From: Urechis unicinctus
Lineage: Eukaryota > Annelida > Polychaeta > Xenopneusta > Urechidae
DNA: 64,000 nucleotides
Direction of reading: 5' to 3'
Assembly: GCA_034190875.2 (NCBI GenBank)
Contig: CM067346.1
Span: 44,709,363-44,773,362, forward strand
Below the pieces are notes generated by a model. That model saw nothing but the letters and a program-made list of their open reading frames with translations, searched no databases and was not told the origin of the DNA. This document shows positions 25,001 to 37,680 of the stretch, piece by piece. The position numbers and the translations under genes were made by a program. How positions within the stretch are numbered: the first letter of the stretch is position 1; each line of letters opens with the position of its first letter.

Positions 25001-28000
25001 TTTGTATTCCTTGTGGATTTTAATGATGACCTTTACAAAGACGGTTTCTGAAATCTTTTAAGCTATCTTGTCTTATATCCATCCAATATTTTATCTAGTT
25101 TATTGGTTTACTAAATTTTGCGACACATGTGACACACAACGTGCTTTTCGTGTTCCTCTTTTGAAGTGCTTAGTTGTTTTAACCACGTTTTTATTGTGTT
25201 TGGCTGAATACATGAATAAATCATTTGGTGCTCCATTCATTGTTTATCATAAGCACAACAGAGGACATGTACGCATGATTGCAAATCAGTAACTGCTCTA
25301 TCATATCACAATATAAGATTCGGCTCTTTTCTATAACTTATTATACATTGTTTGACTTCGGGTAATCTAAATTTCATCATCGCACAAGGCTATATATCAA
25401 CTACAAAATTATCTGTTATATATCTAGGTGCAATTATATCGATGAGATGACGACAGACTTGCATTGTTATTAAGCAAGTTAACTTACGACATGCCTTCTT
25501 TAATTTAATTGAGAAGTATATAGTTGACTGTTGTTACTTGATTTAAGCTTTTGCGAGGTATGGTTGTGGTGTGGGTTGGAGACATTGGTCTTGAGTTTTG
25601 CTTAAGCAGCAAAAGAAATTAATAACATGTGCCTCCTCTTTATACTGATGTTACCGGTGCATAAACCAAACGGTGTAACGGCCAATTACTTTGATCCATT
25701 TATGATTTAATTCAGCATGATAACGGGATGTTCTGCCCGACATATAATAGCCAAAGAATCGTTAATGTGATCTGTACTGTTGGTTTTACAGCCCTACGAA
25801 AGCATTAGTTGCAGGGAGAAATTGCATACATCCATGATGGTCACGTTCAGCGTAATCGGCTAATATCTCAGACACTGGACGGCATTTGTATGGTCTAAAT
25901 TAAGGGTTATGCTCTGTTAAAGAGAAGCACAACACCATTGAGCTAACATGCCTGCGGCACCACAGCGATCTAACCGCCATATGAAGTTGTCATCCGAGTC
26001 ACGAGATAACAGAAAAAATGTCAAACATAGGGATTGGCCCCTTGATTAGTGAATCGAAAAGCTATGCAGCTTATCACTATCTTATGGACACCTGCTTCAG
26101 TGCTCGGTACCGATTGATAGTTCTGACAGTTGATAATACAAGCAACCTCCATGATATGTTTCCATGAAAGTAGCCAGGTTTTCATTGATAATATATATGA
26201 CTTTTGTTGGATGTCATATATACGATGATAGTGGTAAAGTTAAGTTTAACCTCATTCCATTATGCACTGTGCAAACAATATGATTAGTTTTTGTCTTGCG
26301 CGATCTTAAAACGTTAAAGAAGGGCCCGACTACATTAAGAAATTACAAAGATACGAAGATAAAAAGAAATAAGAAGAAGAAATAGGCTCGCGTTATCGTG
26401 CCTGGTGTTATCGCTCTGATATTCCTCTGGAGAAAGACAAATCCTTAGAAATTTTAAAACTTCTTTAAGATTCATTGTTGAATCAAGAAACGGCGTAATT
26501 TAAATTCTAACATGGCTACAAATAAAATGGATAGTCGTGGATGTCGCACTTACTGGGGATTTGGTAAGAATCAGGTTTTGCTACATACATTAGTCCCACT
26601 TACAAGAGTTGGTATTATTTTTCAATAACCTTTCGCGATTTTTTTAACCGCGCTGTCACAATTTGAAATTGCTATGCACAGCAAAATACATGACTGATCA
26701 CGTTCTTGGGCGAATAAGTGCCATCTGCTTCTATTCTGGTGTAGCTGCTTGAGAGACCTAATTGTAACCATTTCATCGTATAGGGAATACGTATTCAGCT
26801 ATGAATTATCAATAAAAGCGGTTGTATGTAGCATGGAATCGGTCAATGAGATTTTGTAAAACATTTATTTGGTGATGTTTGATGAAATGCATCTTTAACA
26901 TTGGTACCATAATGATAAGCAATCCTCAGCGAACCCGCCATAGATAGTTAATATTCCAAATGACGATATATTGACAGTTTTCCAACCATTGTCAGGACTG
27001 ATATAGGTTAAACCGATCAATGGAGTAAATCAGGGACGTACACAAAGCACATGAAGTGCCTCTTGAAGCTTAATTAAGGCGTACATTATATTCAGCCGTT
27101 GTTGGAGCCTCCATTTATTCTGCTGCAGGTGAATTAATTTGAGCTGTCATTTCGAATAATAGCTACAATAGTTACATGAAGGATTCAATTATTCTATGCA
27201 GAGTCGTTATCATCTTGCTTTACTGCTTTATTCAGGCAAAACTGAAAAATATAAATAGCGTTTTGCTTATCTTCAATTACAATGCACTGCATCATCTGCA
27301 AACGTATCCAGATAAACTGAAACGTTAACATGTGTAGTAGAATGTGTTCGGGGGTGTGGGCAGAAATTGCAAATAAATAAGACAAGCATTCTTCCTTTGA
27401 ACAGGTTATAAATGATTACTTAAAGCGCCTAGTAGCGATGATGACAGATAAGGGTGAATATGATAATTGTGTGTTTCATATTGTTGAAGTAAAACCATTG
27501 TACATTGAGAGTCTATACCATGTGGGCTCTCGAGGCCAAACGCAGTCGCATCGTATTGAATAGCTGTGTCAACAATCTCCCATGATATTCTGTCGCAATA
27601 GCATATAAGCCTCGAGCATGTACCATTGATACAATTGCGCCCACGCCGCAGGAAGTATTTTCAAGGACGATACGACTGCGCCATACTACCTGTCTACCTT
27701 AGGTATTGCCTCAATGTTCGTACCTTAGTAACTTACTGTTGCTGACAATACTGGTTTGATATTTATAATGTGCCGCTTGCCGAATGTTTTGCAGCGGGAG
27801 GAAATAAACTTCATAACGGAAACGATAACCAGTAATGACATGTTATTTTACAACATCCATTGTAATGATTGTCACCATTTATTGCGTTTATGCGTCGAAG
27901 GTCCTGCGAATGTGGTGAACTTTGGTGTCTTGATCTCCCATTAAGTGCTGCATCGTTTCACACCCACAGCCATCGCGCTTTTTTTCTTCGAATTTCAAAA

Positions 28001-28817
28001 CTCTCGTGCCAATAAATAATGATTCACGTAGCATCGTCAATGGGCGCATTTTCGGTCTGGATACCACCGCCATATACAGTTTTCCTACATTATATTACAT
28101 AAGTGAAGCATAAATGGTCAGCGAAAACCGAAGACTGGTATCTTCATTTCTGGAATTATACTTTTATCCTAATATTGAAAGAGAGCAAATGTGATAATCC
28201 AGTTGTCGAGCGGTTTGTCTGAGTCGATTTTTTGTACGCATCCCATTTATGATCAACACCGCACTGCATTGTTCAATTATCACTTAATCGTCAATAGAAC
28301 GGCCAGCGTTTGCCATGTGCAGGACGAAAATTCATGTTAAATGCTTTTAACTGCAGCCAATACCACGCCAAAGTTTCAACTCCGACTCTCCCTCAGTACC
28401 ACAACATTAAGTTCTATATTGTTGGCCACGTCAATTGGCAAAACACCTCGCTGCCAGTGTACAAGTGAGATGGAAGAAAGAGAAGTCTGGTAATGAAGAA
28501 CATGATTGATGGTTCACTTTGATGGTACGGGCCGTTAAAATGAGGCACGACAATATCTACTGTCAGCATACAACGTGTTCTATTGTGGTAGCTATGAATG
28601 ATGCGAGCATGCTACTTCAAATTCACAGTGCAATGGATACTCAAATGTACTATGCAAGTAGCAAGCATTTCCCGTTTTTTGTATCATACCGCTATAGAGA
28701 CTGGCATTTGCTCTTTGGCGGCTATAAGCAGTGTGCCTTGAGAGAACAAATCATGGCTGTCAGCATCGCTATAATCAGGAACATCAACAGCCACCACCGC
28801 CTTCAACGCCCCTACTA

Positions 28818-28825
28818 TCACCACC

Positions 28826-28899
<74 letters not shown>

Positions 28900-28985
28900 C
28901 ATCATCATCAGTAGCAGCAGCATCAAACATTATCATCATCGTCTACATCATGACTGTCATCATCATCATCATCATCATCATCAAC
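28818..28985 (+). repeat. (CAC)n/(CAT)n compound microsatellite
   Basis: A CAC run at about 28818-28840 passes into a CAT run to 28910. A short GTAGCAGCAG interruption follows, then further CAT units at about 28956-28985. The poly-His, poly-Ser and poly-Met frames across it are artefacts. It lies in copy 2 opposite the array at 17387, which implies the ancestral unit already carried it. Confidence 0.97.
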
Positions 28986-31909
28986 GTGATCATAACCATC
29001 ATCAACATCATGAAAAAACCAGCTTTGCTGGATTAATCCTGCACTAATATAAAATGCTTTTTGAACACTGCCGAAAGGAGAACATCAAGAAGAGACAAAT
29101 CCAACTAATGATGTCGTCGTAATTCCCTTAAGTGAGTTGAAGATATTGATGATCTCGTATTAAGACTATGCAACCAGCTTACTATGATATTGCATTTAAT
29201 TGTCTCCTATGGGCAGCGTAGAGCAATTTCGTAAGTGCATTCCTTGGATTCCACTCTTAACATCCAATTTTATTACTAATCGCCACTTAAGCGAAGCATA
29301 AAATGTTTCTCCAATCCCATGGGACAATAATCTCGTCTATGAGGCATTGTATAAAGGAAATGAGGAGTCTCTGGTGTTGTACTCGTTATGGGCAATTACG
29401 TAAGACGTCAATTGGATACTTAGAATTTGATGGAGTGCAGTATGCTGTTGTGTCTGAGCAGGGTACATACTTCATTTGGAATACGTCACAAAACGTCATT
29501 ATCGTAACATTTTAAGATGTTAGATGTGATTTAGGAATTAACGCTCCACTGTTGCCTGATTTATGCATTAAACAAATATAACCTCTTAACGTGCGCCTCC
29601 AACCAATTCCCATGTTAGCATTTAGAGTGCAAGTTAAATGCAGTACGCTGTACTAAATCGACGTCATATTAACTCGTTGAACATAAAATGCGTACACATG
29701 TATATTCAAACCTATGGCAATATTGAAGGATTCATTAGAGGATGCGGCGCATGAAAAAACTTTTTGAATTATGCGGAAAATATTCACGCCGGAGAAAGAA
29801 TCATGTTGTACTCCTTACAAACCTAACATTTGTACACGCTAATTACCGGCTCGGTTGGTGTATTAATACGCTTATAAACTAGCCTTGGTAGAACTTTGCT
29901 GTTTCCCATGGCCTCGCGGCATCAAGTGGACAATTGGTGAAGCAAAATATGACGAATTTGGGAACCATATTATGGGCAAGCGAAATTGTAAAACAAAAAA
30001 CCCGTTTTAGGAGTCAATTAAGGCTATGAAGGCGTTAATTATTTCTGCTGCTGTATATTTGCTGCTACAAGAACAATAGCTCATTCCGTCACCGATCCAT
30101 GGCGCTGTATAAAGGCCACAAGGAAACAAAACGATTTTCATTAGCTCGAGCTTGGATGACATGATTCAGAACAATCGCATTTACCTCCCTATAGCGGTAG
30201 TTTAGTACAAGGATCTAGTCGAACGCCATTACGGTACATTACGTCGATTCAATATTTTGAAAGGTTTTTTATGCGTAAAAATACCATCTTGGTTTCGCGT
30301 TATCGGCTCAGAAAGTTTAGTCCATTACCGCTCTGCTTGGGTTGCCTTGCCGTCTCAAGCTGACTCATCCGCCATTCATCTTGTCTTTATTTCTCTGTGC
30401 CCGCCAATGGTATAATTGAGAACAAAATATGATTTTTTTCAGCGATGTCTAACAGTCTGGTTCATTTATGGATGCAATGAATTTATTTGGCATACACAAC
30501 TAGACACTAAGCCGAAACTGTTATGGCACCAACATCCTTAGTTCACATCGAAGTAATTTGTAAGGATACATGAACATCTAAGATTGACCAAGTTTACCAA
30601 GAGTTTATTCTTCGTGATGATTATTTTGCCGCTGTGAGCGGCAATCATTAGCATCTTCCGGCTTTTTTACAAAGCTTACATGCTCTGTTAATTTGTTTTA
30701 CTCGTTTGTCAAGTCAAGGATGCAATCGGCTACGCTTGTGATTTTGGTATAACATATATTATTAAGGATTCAATTATCTAACCTGGAAAGCAATCATTAA
30801 GTCTCTCTTAACACTGATGCCAACCCCATGTCTTTAGACAACTAATGCCCGAAAAAATGGCTATGATCTCATTAGTAAACTAACGTTAATCTAGCCCGAA
30901 GAATATTATTTTTACCATATATCAGAATCTGTAATCGATAAATGTTATGAATCCAACATTACTGAATATGCTCAATAAGGTCCTCAACCATGTATTTTGA
31001 TTCAGAAACTATCACTCAGCACAACAATCTGTTATCCACTGAACGATATCAATGATACTGAAGCCAAGAACGATGACAGTGTATATGATGCAAATATAGC
31101 CGGTTCGATTTTAAGAGATAATTACAGTCGCAACAGCAAATGTATTTGGCCTTTGAAAAGACAAGTGTGCATGCTGCCCATAGAAGTATTAAACTAACAT
31201 ATTTAGCGGTTTTAGAGATTAATGTAGAGTTGCTTTCATTAGAACAATATAAGAGTAATGTTAAAAAGAAATGCATGGATCAAGTTGTAATCACAACGCG
31301 GGTTTGCAAAGTAAATAATCCAAGATAGAATATTCATAATAATGCATGCGAGCCGGAAAAATAGTGAGTTAAAAGAAACGTCGTTAGAATACCAATAAGA
31401 AGTAGGTGTGGTGTAAACCCTTCGTGTAAAACACAAATGCTTGATACAGTAGAATATCAAGGCATCACAGGCATGCTATTATCACTAATTACAACAGGTA
31501 TTTGAAATTTGATAAAGGCGTTGGTTAAAACAGCGTAATAAACTAAGGTTAGGATGTACGCATTTTTACTCACATGCTTCATAAGGACTAGCAACAAGCC
31601 GCACTTTATGAGCAACAAGCGAGCTGTACCTCATTTGAAGGCAGATTTATTTCACTGAACGAGGACAAACCCATAACTTCTCCTCAAATGTCATAGGCCG
31701 GAAAGAATTCATGGTTTATTGGGGCAATGAATGAAGACTGCATGTACCTCTCTATGGCGAATTGAGCGGTTCATCGTTAAGTCACCTGATGTTACAAACA
31801 GAATGTATCCTTAGAACTGATATAAAGGCACAACGCTACCCAAATACACTTCGTGTCCATGACATGGTCGAGTTGATTTGATGTAAGTGAACAGCGCATG
31901 TCATTTGCT

Positions 31910-33700
31910 TGTTAGAGTGTACAATTCAGCTCTTTCAGAGGGGTATACACCTGCTCGTCCGAATAACAGTGAAACCTCCCGAGTGCTCGATAATTCAAAT
32001 CTTGACCCTGTACTGTTTTTCCAATAATTGAGGCAAGTGACTTGAGGCGACTGGTGTTTGTTTAATTTACCAGTAATTGCAGCATGACAGAAACGTGATG
32101 ATAAGACGATGATAACGTTGAAACGTATCCCACTTTGCTCTGACGCTCGATTGGCCGGTTGGATACCCACTAATATCGTTGAGTGTATAGCTCATGCCTG
32201 TTCAAGGCACACGCTGACTTAACTGCAACTGATTTGCATAAGCAATCTGGAGTGGTGGGGTAATGGTGGCGTATATTCTAACGGTTTACTATCCACTAAC
32301 ATTATCATTTACTTCAGTGTTCGATAATATGTAAAACATGCTATAGAGGCGAAGAGATTCATCAGTTTTCAGATAGAACAGCCAAATTGAGTTTCGTATT
32401 CAATTATTGAATGACTCGAATCACATGAATTGAGCCCTACGGATATGACGGACTATGCTAGGATCCGTTGAGGCATTTTAGGTCTGGCACATATATACTG
32501 GCACATTGTGTGATCAACCATGTTCATATGAAAGCAGTGTTCTTACTAACTATTTTGTTCAAAGCCTTGTATTAAGAGGTACATTTTCGCTTGTCTTTCC
32601 AATCACCAAACATTGTCCTGCAATGATGCTATCCAACGCTATCACAAAAAGTAGATATCGAGCAGTCAGCTATCAATATAAATGTTTTGGCACTATGTAA
32701 CCATATGTGCCGAGAATCGGGATGAATATCCAGTACTGTTTTTGTTGCATGACCTTTAATCAAATCTCACATTAACCTTAAAAGGGCAAGTAATGGCTAA
32801 AATATGAATTTTCGGGGTCATATAGAACGCGATTTTATTATCAATAACTTGTAGTTCTTTTTCGTTCCGACACGTAGTAAACAAGAAATAAACAAAAACA
32901 AACAACATATTCCGGAACCTCCCGACCGCACGCCGAGGATGAACGAAGGCGCTTTGACGTCATATGTCACCAGAAAATGGTGCCACGGACGCCGTTTCTA
33001 TTTGCCAACTAGCTGTCGTACTAATTAAGCGCTTTTTAAAGACACTTATCAGCGTTTTTTGATCCATGGTTTCTTGCGATTCTTTGAGTATACTCGTCCT
33101 TGCATTTCCCATATGAAAGTCGAGTTCATTAGTTATGTTTCTGTGCTGATTTTAAAAACAAAATGTGAAAATTGTCGCAGGGGTGGAATGCGGCCTTTAA
33201 AGACGTTTCATCTGTGGTGGAATATATGGAAAAAGGGTTTTAAGCTATGATCCTTCCTCGTACACAATAAAGTTAAGTCATTTACATATTGGTAGCCTGT
33301 TTCCAGTGCAAGAACTCTAGCTATCGCTTGTCCGCTTGGAAAAGTGGTCAGAATTTGCACTTGCCCATTGACAAAATTTACATGGCGGTAGTGATCAGTG
33401 TGGGGCGGTTCAGTTTTATAGCTGTTCCACAGATAGCATATACTTTTGTCTCGTCAGGCTGCCATATGTTGATGTATGCTTGCCTGACAGTAGCTTGCAC
33501 TTGTCCTAGACAATCATCGGGCGATATCCATTGCTCAGCCCTAGCCTACTGTCAAATTGCTTCATATAACTTTACCCTTATGTCTTCCAGTCTGTGTCAT
33601 CATGGTGCGAATATGTGAGGCCCAGTGCTGCAATAATTCGCATCTAACAAAACATAGTGATCATGTTTTTCCCGAAGGAATTATGTGTATATTTATACAG
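31910..33700. other. Non-coding, nothing recognised; possible upstream intron
   Basis: Frames of 63-109 codons occur (for example 33289-33618) but resemble nothing and lack splice signals I could defend. If 33701-33885 is an internal exon, this stretch would be its upstream intron. A TGACGTCATATG block lies near 32957. Confidence 0.4.
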
Positions 33701-33885
33701 GATATGTAATGGGAATGGTACAGAGCCTTCGTGAACAATTCTCAGCTAGTCTTACCCTGCTCAAGAATTCCATTGCTGAACTCCAGGGAATGAACCAGGA
33801 ACACCACCCTGACAAGGAGGAGGTTGAGAGACAACACATGGAGAGATTTCTTCTTTAGCTGAGTCATGTAGTAATGTCTCTTAAG
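33701..33885 (+). CDS. Exon-like segment, unknown protein
   Basis: After TTATACAG at 33700 there is an open frame (two bases completing a codon, then TAT GTA ATG...) of 51 codons to a TAG at 33856-33858. The protein is rich in Gln, Glu and Leu and looks like an amphipathic helix: it includes MVQSLREQFSASL, LLKNSIAELQG and DKEEVERQHMERFLL. Such density of heptad-like residues is unlike any other frame in the window. Nine more in-frame codons (LSHVVMSLK) follow the TAG and end exactly at the donor AAG/GTGATG at 33886. Either the gene ends at the TAG, or this is an internal exon with a nonsense lesion in which CAG would be the simplest ancestor. ATG codons at 33709 and 33715 exist but a spliced entry is likelier. 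I do not recognise the family. Confidence 0.55.
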
Positions 33886-34059
33886 GTGATGATGAATGAT
33901 GGTGTTGGTGGTGATGGTGTAGAGGAGGGGTGGTTATGGAGTTGATGGTGGTGGTAGAAGCATTAAATTTGTGGTTGGTCTATTGATATTTTCTTCTTTT
34001 TTCAGGTAATATCTAGGCTCTGTTTATTTTTCAGCTTTGGCTTCAGCTAAGTCAAGCTT

Positions 34060-34345
34060 CTGTTGTTTCATTGTACTTTCCTGTTAACAGGTGCACAAGG
34101 TCATAACTATTCCTAATCATTGCACTTACAAAAAATAAATGGTAAATATTGGGGTTGAAATTCACTTTCACCATCAAAGGTAATTTCAAACTGGTGATGT
34201 GTGATGACGAACAGACATTGGAGTTTAAGATGCTATCGCCCAAATGGCACCACCGTGCATAGCATACAGTGGGATTTGAACTTGCCACATTTGGGCAACT
34301 AGACAAACACCTGCGCTGCTGGACCACAGCTACCAGCCCATCATC
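34060..34345 (-). mobile_element. tRNA-derived SINE-like element, reversed
   Basis: Read on the minus strand from about 34345, the sequence begins GGGCTGGTAGCTGTGG (A-box-like). About 50 nt later it has AGTTCAAATCC, a near match to the Pol III B-box consensus GGTTCGANTCC, at 34272-34282. A body of roughly 170 nt and an A/T-rich end near 34130 follow. This is the layout of a tRNA-derived SINE. The tRNA-like head cannot be folded into an intact functional tRNA by eye, so it is not called a tRNA gene. It lies in the putative intron between 33885 and 34727. The antisense frame at 34052-34327 falls inside it. Confidence 0.6.
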
Positions 34346-34726
34346 ATTGGTGAGGTTACCGTCAAATAATCCAGCATGTGTTTGGCTTATTTTGAATGAT
34401 AAATAGGTGTAAGGTAAGCTAAGTTGTGGTGAAACTCAAAAACTGATATATGATATATGTTTATGGTTTGCTGAGAACTAATCGTGTAAATTTATAGGTT
34501 GCCATTTCCATTATCACAGACAAGTGAATAAGAGCCAGAAAGTGTTGGTCGTTGTGAGCAGAATTGAATAAGCATTACTTGTATAATGTGCCCACGAAAT
34601 TCAATCATGATGATTGCTGTGCAATGACACAGGATGGATAAAATACCCTGCTAAAAATATTGAATGACTGTTAACTTACCATTATTTGAGTGATACAACA
34701 TCTTTTGTACAATATGCAGGATACAG

Positions 34727-34750
34727 GAACAAGATGCAGATGTCCTGCAG
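34727..34750 (+). CDS. Candidate 24-nt exon, in phase with 33701-33885
   Basis: GATACAG precedes and CAG/GTATGTC follows, giving eight codons, EQDADVLQ. Entry at phase 0 matches the phase-0 donor at 33886 and the exit is phase 0. An alternative acceptor seven bases upstream (ATATGCAG, 34719) would give a 31-nt exon in another phase. The peptide suits the helical character of the preceding segment. Short exons arise by chance often, so support rests on phase agreement and the strong donor. Confidence 0.35.
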
Positions 34751-35023
34751 GTATGTCATGATTTTGGAATTGATGCTTCTTATCATTTTATGCATATGGT
34801 ATAATAAATAAGGCGGACTGCACTTAACTGAATTTTGTTGCTGGTTGTCGTCAGTGTGTAGTATCATCTATAAGTTCTAATATTATTTAGCAAAGTTTAA
34901 TGTAAATAACAGAATAAGCCACATTATGCTTTTTTGTCCCTTTATTGTTTCAAAGCTGGCAGTTTGAAACCAACATAAACTGATTCCTCCTTGGGAAAAA
35001 AACTTCTCTAATTCTTAGTACAG

Positions 35024-35083
35024 CACAGGCTGACAGTGGCACTCTGTGATGCCTGCCTAGATACCCCCAACCCCACAGTATAA
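35024..35083 (+). CDS. Candidate terminal exon, in phase
   Basis: Following a pyrimidine-rich tract and TAGTACAG at 35023, a phase-0 frame of 19 codons reads HRLTVALCDACLDTPNPTV and ends in TAA at 35081-35083. An in-frame GTATAA at 35078 could instead serve as a donor after 18 codons. The composition is protein-like and the phase agrees with 34750. AATAAA at 35281 gives a plausible 3' UTR of about 200 nt. I do not recognise the family. Confidence 0.4.
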   Translation, partial: HRLTVALCDACLDTPNPTV

Positions 35084-35280
35084 ACTGCTGACATGACGCG
35101 AATCGAAATAACCTGCAATATAAAGATATCTTTACAACTTTTCATTCAGTAAATGAATATTTTTCATCGGGTATCATCTGAACCAGACCATTTTTAGTTA
35201 ACTCACTCAAGCTGAGTAGCATGTTTCTTCTTGTACCTCTGGCAATAAGCACTTTATGCTATTTCGCTCCTTTGACATAA

Positions 35281-35286
35281 AATAAA
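35281..35286 (+). terminator. AATAAA polyadenylation signal candidate
   Basis: Canonical hexamer about 200 nt after the TAA at 35083. Supportive only together with the exon candidates, because the hexamer is common in AT-rich DNA. Confidence 0.3.
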
Positions 35287-35299
35287 AGCAAAATATGAT

Positions 35300-37270
35300 G
35301 GCAATTGTGCACTGTACGAGGTTTAAGTAATAAATATAGACCTAATAAGGACAAGATAAAGTATGTATTATTCAGGTTGGTATTCCAGGTAATACAAAGA
35401 ACTAGTGTAAGGCGTGGATTCTGGGCCATAGGTCTCTCTATACAACTCAGTGAAGAGGTATATTTAATTGTGACAGCTAATCCCTGAAAGGTCTCGGCTC
35501 CCAAAACCAGTGCCAATATTTAAAACAAAATTTGTATCTGCTTATCTGTTGACAAGGAGAATACAATTTATTGAAATTATAATCGATTTATTGCAAACAC
35601 GAAATATCGAGTGAAATCCCCATTGAATGAAGTAGCAGTTTTCATTTGCGATAACGTTTTACCATTAAATCAAATAATGGGACAAGAAAAGATATGCTCC
35701 GTAACAGAACAGGTGAATGGTGAATCAATCATTGATAACCGTGAAACGGGTCTGAAATCGAGGTGTATTATCGCTCGGTCCCCTTTGGTTGACGTTTTCG
35801 CGCTACATATTAGAAGTTATCACAATTTAATATATTCTAGGTGAACAAGTACTCCAAGCCACATCAAAAATGATGTGAATTGTTGCGGTATATGATGTAC
35901 ATGATGACAGGATGAAATCTACCACAGTTCCCATGTAAACAAACGAGGAAATAACCACGCTATCTGGCTCGACGGTGACATATGACGTCACAAACTCAGG
36001 AGCCAATGGCCGTTGTTTTTTTGCACATATGCCAAAACAGTCCGAAAAATCCAAGGCAATATTGGAAAAAAAAACCCACAAAATGACATCAATGGACGCA
36101 AATTATTGTCGGAAACGTGTTTCTTAAACTGATATACACATATCAAAACTTAGGAAGTCGAAAAAAGATGTTATCCCGGTCGCATGTCACGTCAACAGAA
36201 CAGACCCACCATCAAGCTTTCTGAGAGGTTAGGTCAAGCTGCTTTTCAGAAAAGACAATTATGAACCGTGGGTCTGCTATTTTGCCGTGACAAACGACCG
36301 ACGGTGAAAGTCATGTGATGCCAATTGCTCCACTTTTCCTGACGAACTGATGACCCTATGTAATATGTGAGGCTATTAAGATATCAAGAAGAGATATATT
36401 GCGGGGTGTAATATGCCATGTAGCACTGCAGCAAGTCTTGTAGCAATATTTGAAGACAAAGCTCTGCTAAAACAAGCTCCCTAACGTACATAACAAGGAT
36501 AACTTTTTTCATCTATCAATGTTAATCAACAATTTGAGTAAGGTCCCTTATGAGATTTCATCAAAGGCAATCGAATCTAGCTGGATATATTGATAGTGCA
36601 GATATACAAAATCATGTTTATTTTGGCGTAACAAGGCGGAAACGTGATTGAAATTTGCGATTCTCATGGTGAATATTACAATTGATTAACACTCTAAAAA
36701 AGTTAGAAAGATATTCATTCCGTTATGTAGGCACAGAACATTGATATGAAGTGCGAGCTGCTTGATATATAATTTTCGCGATAGTGCTGGATAGCATCTT
36801 AGCACGATGGTAAATGGGCGTTCTGTAATAAAACAGTTCATACTGGTGACAATGTGACATCTCTGTTCTTGTATTCATCAATCTTAGTATATATATATAT
36901 GTTTATTATGGGATAAGAAGGTTGTGTAATCTGAAAAGATGTCACAGTCTACACCCAAAGCATCCTTGTTAATTAAACGGGGCACTCCTTTTGCATGTCA
37001 TGTCCCTTTCGCTAAATTAGATCAATTTAGTTCTAGCGTTAGTTGGCGTTGGTCTCCAGGAGGATTGATTAATTCTAATTGAAGTGTGAGGCTAATACTG
37101 TGTTATTGTGGCAACATCATTATCCGATAAAGATTGTTTACCATAAAGAATAAGTAAAATCAAGGCAATGATGGCCTAGACAAACTGCAATATATGTGAT
37201 GCGTCACCTTAGAATGCCACGACTGATTCGCGTTGCAGTAGGTCTATCCCATGTTGTTTGTAGAACATGC
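35300..37270. other. Non-coding, no gene recognised
   Basis: Contains a palindromic CATATGACGTCA block near 35979, a short (TA)n at 36887-36901, and ATCTTAGCACGA at 36796-36807. The last repeats 12 bases of the 4.2-kb unit anchor at 1279 and 5458. Frames of 77-85 codons are unremarkable. Confidence 0.4.
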
Positions 37271-37680
37271 GCGAGAACGCTGAACAGGGCCATGTTGTGA
37301 TTTCCGCAAACATGCAAACAGCTCCATATTCGTAGTTATATTGACGCAGCCGAAATAGCTTATATATCAGGATGCAAGCGACTCACCTGGAACACCCAAC
37401 GCTTTCGACTACAAATATCGCATTCAGTTTCGTTCCCTTTGAGATTTGGTTCAATAATTTGATATCATACATGGGACTCGACTGGCCACATTTGTAATAG
37501 CGCCAATGTGGCGAGCATTTTCTCAAGAAATGAGTAAAGCCCCCTATACCTATTCATTTTGTAACAGAATACTGTCATAATATCCCTTAAAGCTCCATTA
37601 CAACATATTCCTTTTCTCATCAACTTGGGACCTTAAGCATTTTACACAAATCGTGTTTTTCAAGGCACATTATCTGTATT
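37271..37680 (+). repeat. Family J, copy 1
   Basis: Matches 41190-41560 in direct orientation, offset 3.92 kb. Shared blocks include AAACAGCTCCATA.TCGTAGTT, a CAGC.GAAAT.GCTT block, TTTTCTCAAGAAA.GAGTA.AGCC, and ATACCT followed by TTTTGTAACAGAA. No termini or coding capacity are visible. Confidence 0.75.

Larger units (their letters stand above)
21595..31910 (+). repeat. About 11.4-kb diverged direct duplication, copy 2
   Basis: Collinear partner of 10155-20720; anchor coordinates are given there. The copy ends about 1.8 kb before the exon-like cluster at 33.7 kb. It also contains, near 26645-26700, a block closely related to the 4.2-kb units at 2069 and 6219, so the two large duplications are connected. 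No gene inside is supported. Confidence 0.75.

Noticed and set aside
28519-29036. Open frames encoding poly-His, poly-Ser and poly-Met tracts
   Set aside because: They are translations of the (CAC)n/(CAT)n microsatellite in different frames on both strands; no protein evidence outside the repeat.
34052-34327. 91-codon minus frame
   Set aside because: Falls inside the SINE-like element.
34234-34345. A functional tRNA gene
   Set aside because: The head has A and B box similarity but I could not form a full cloverleaf, and it continues into a SINE-like body.
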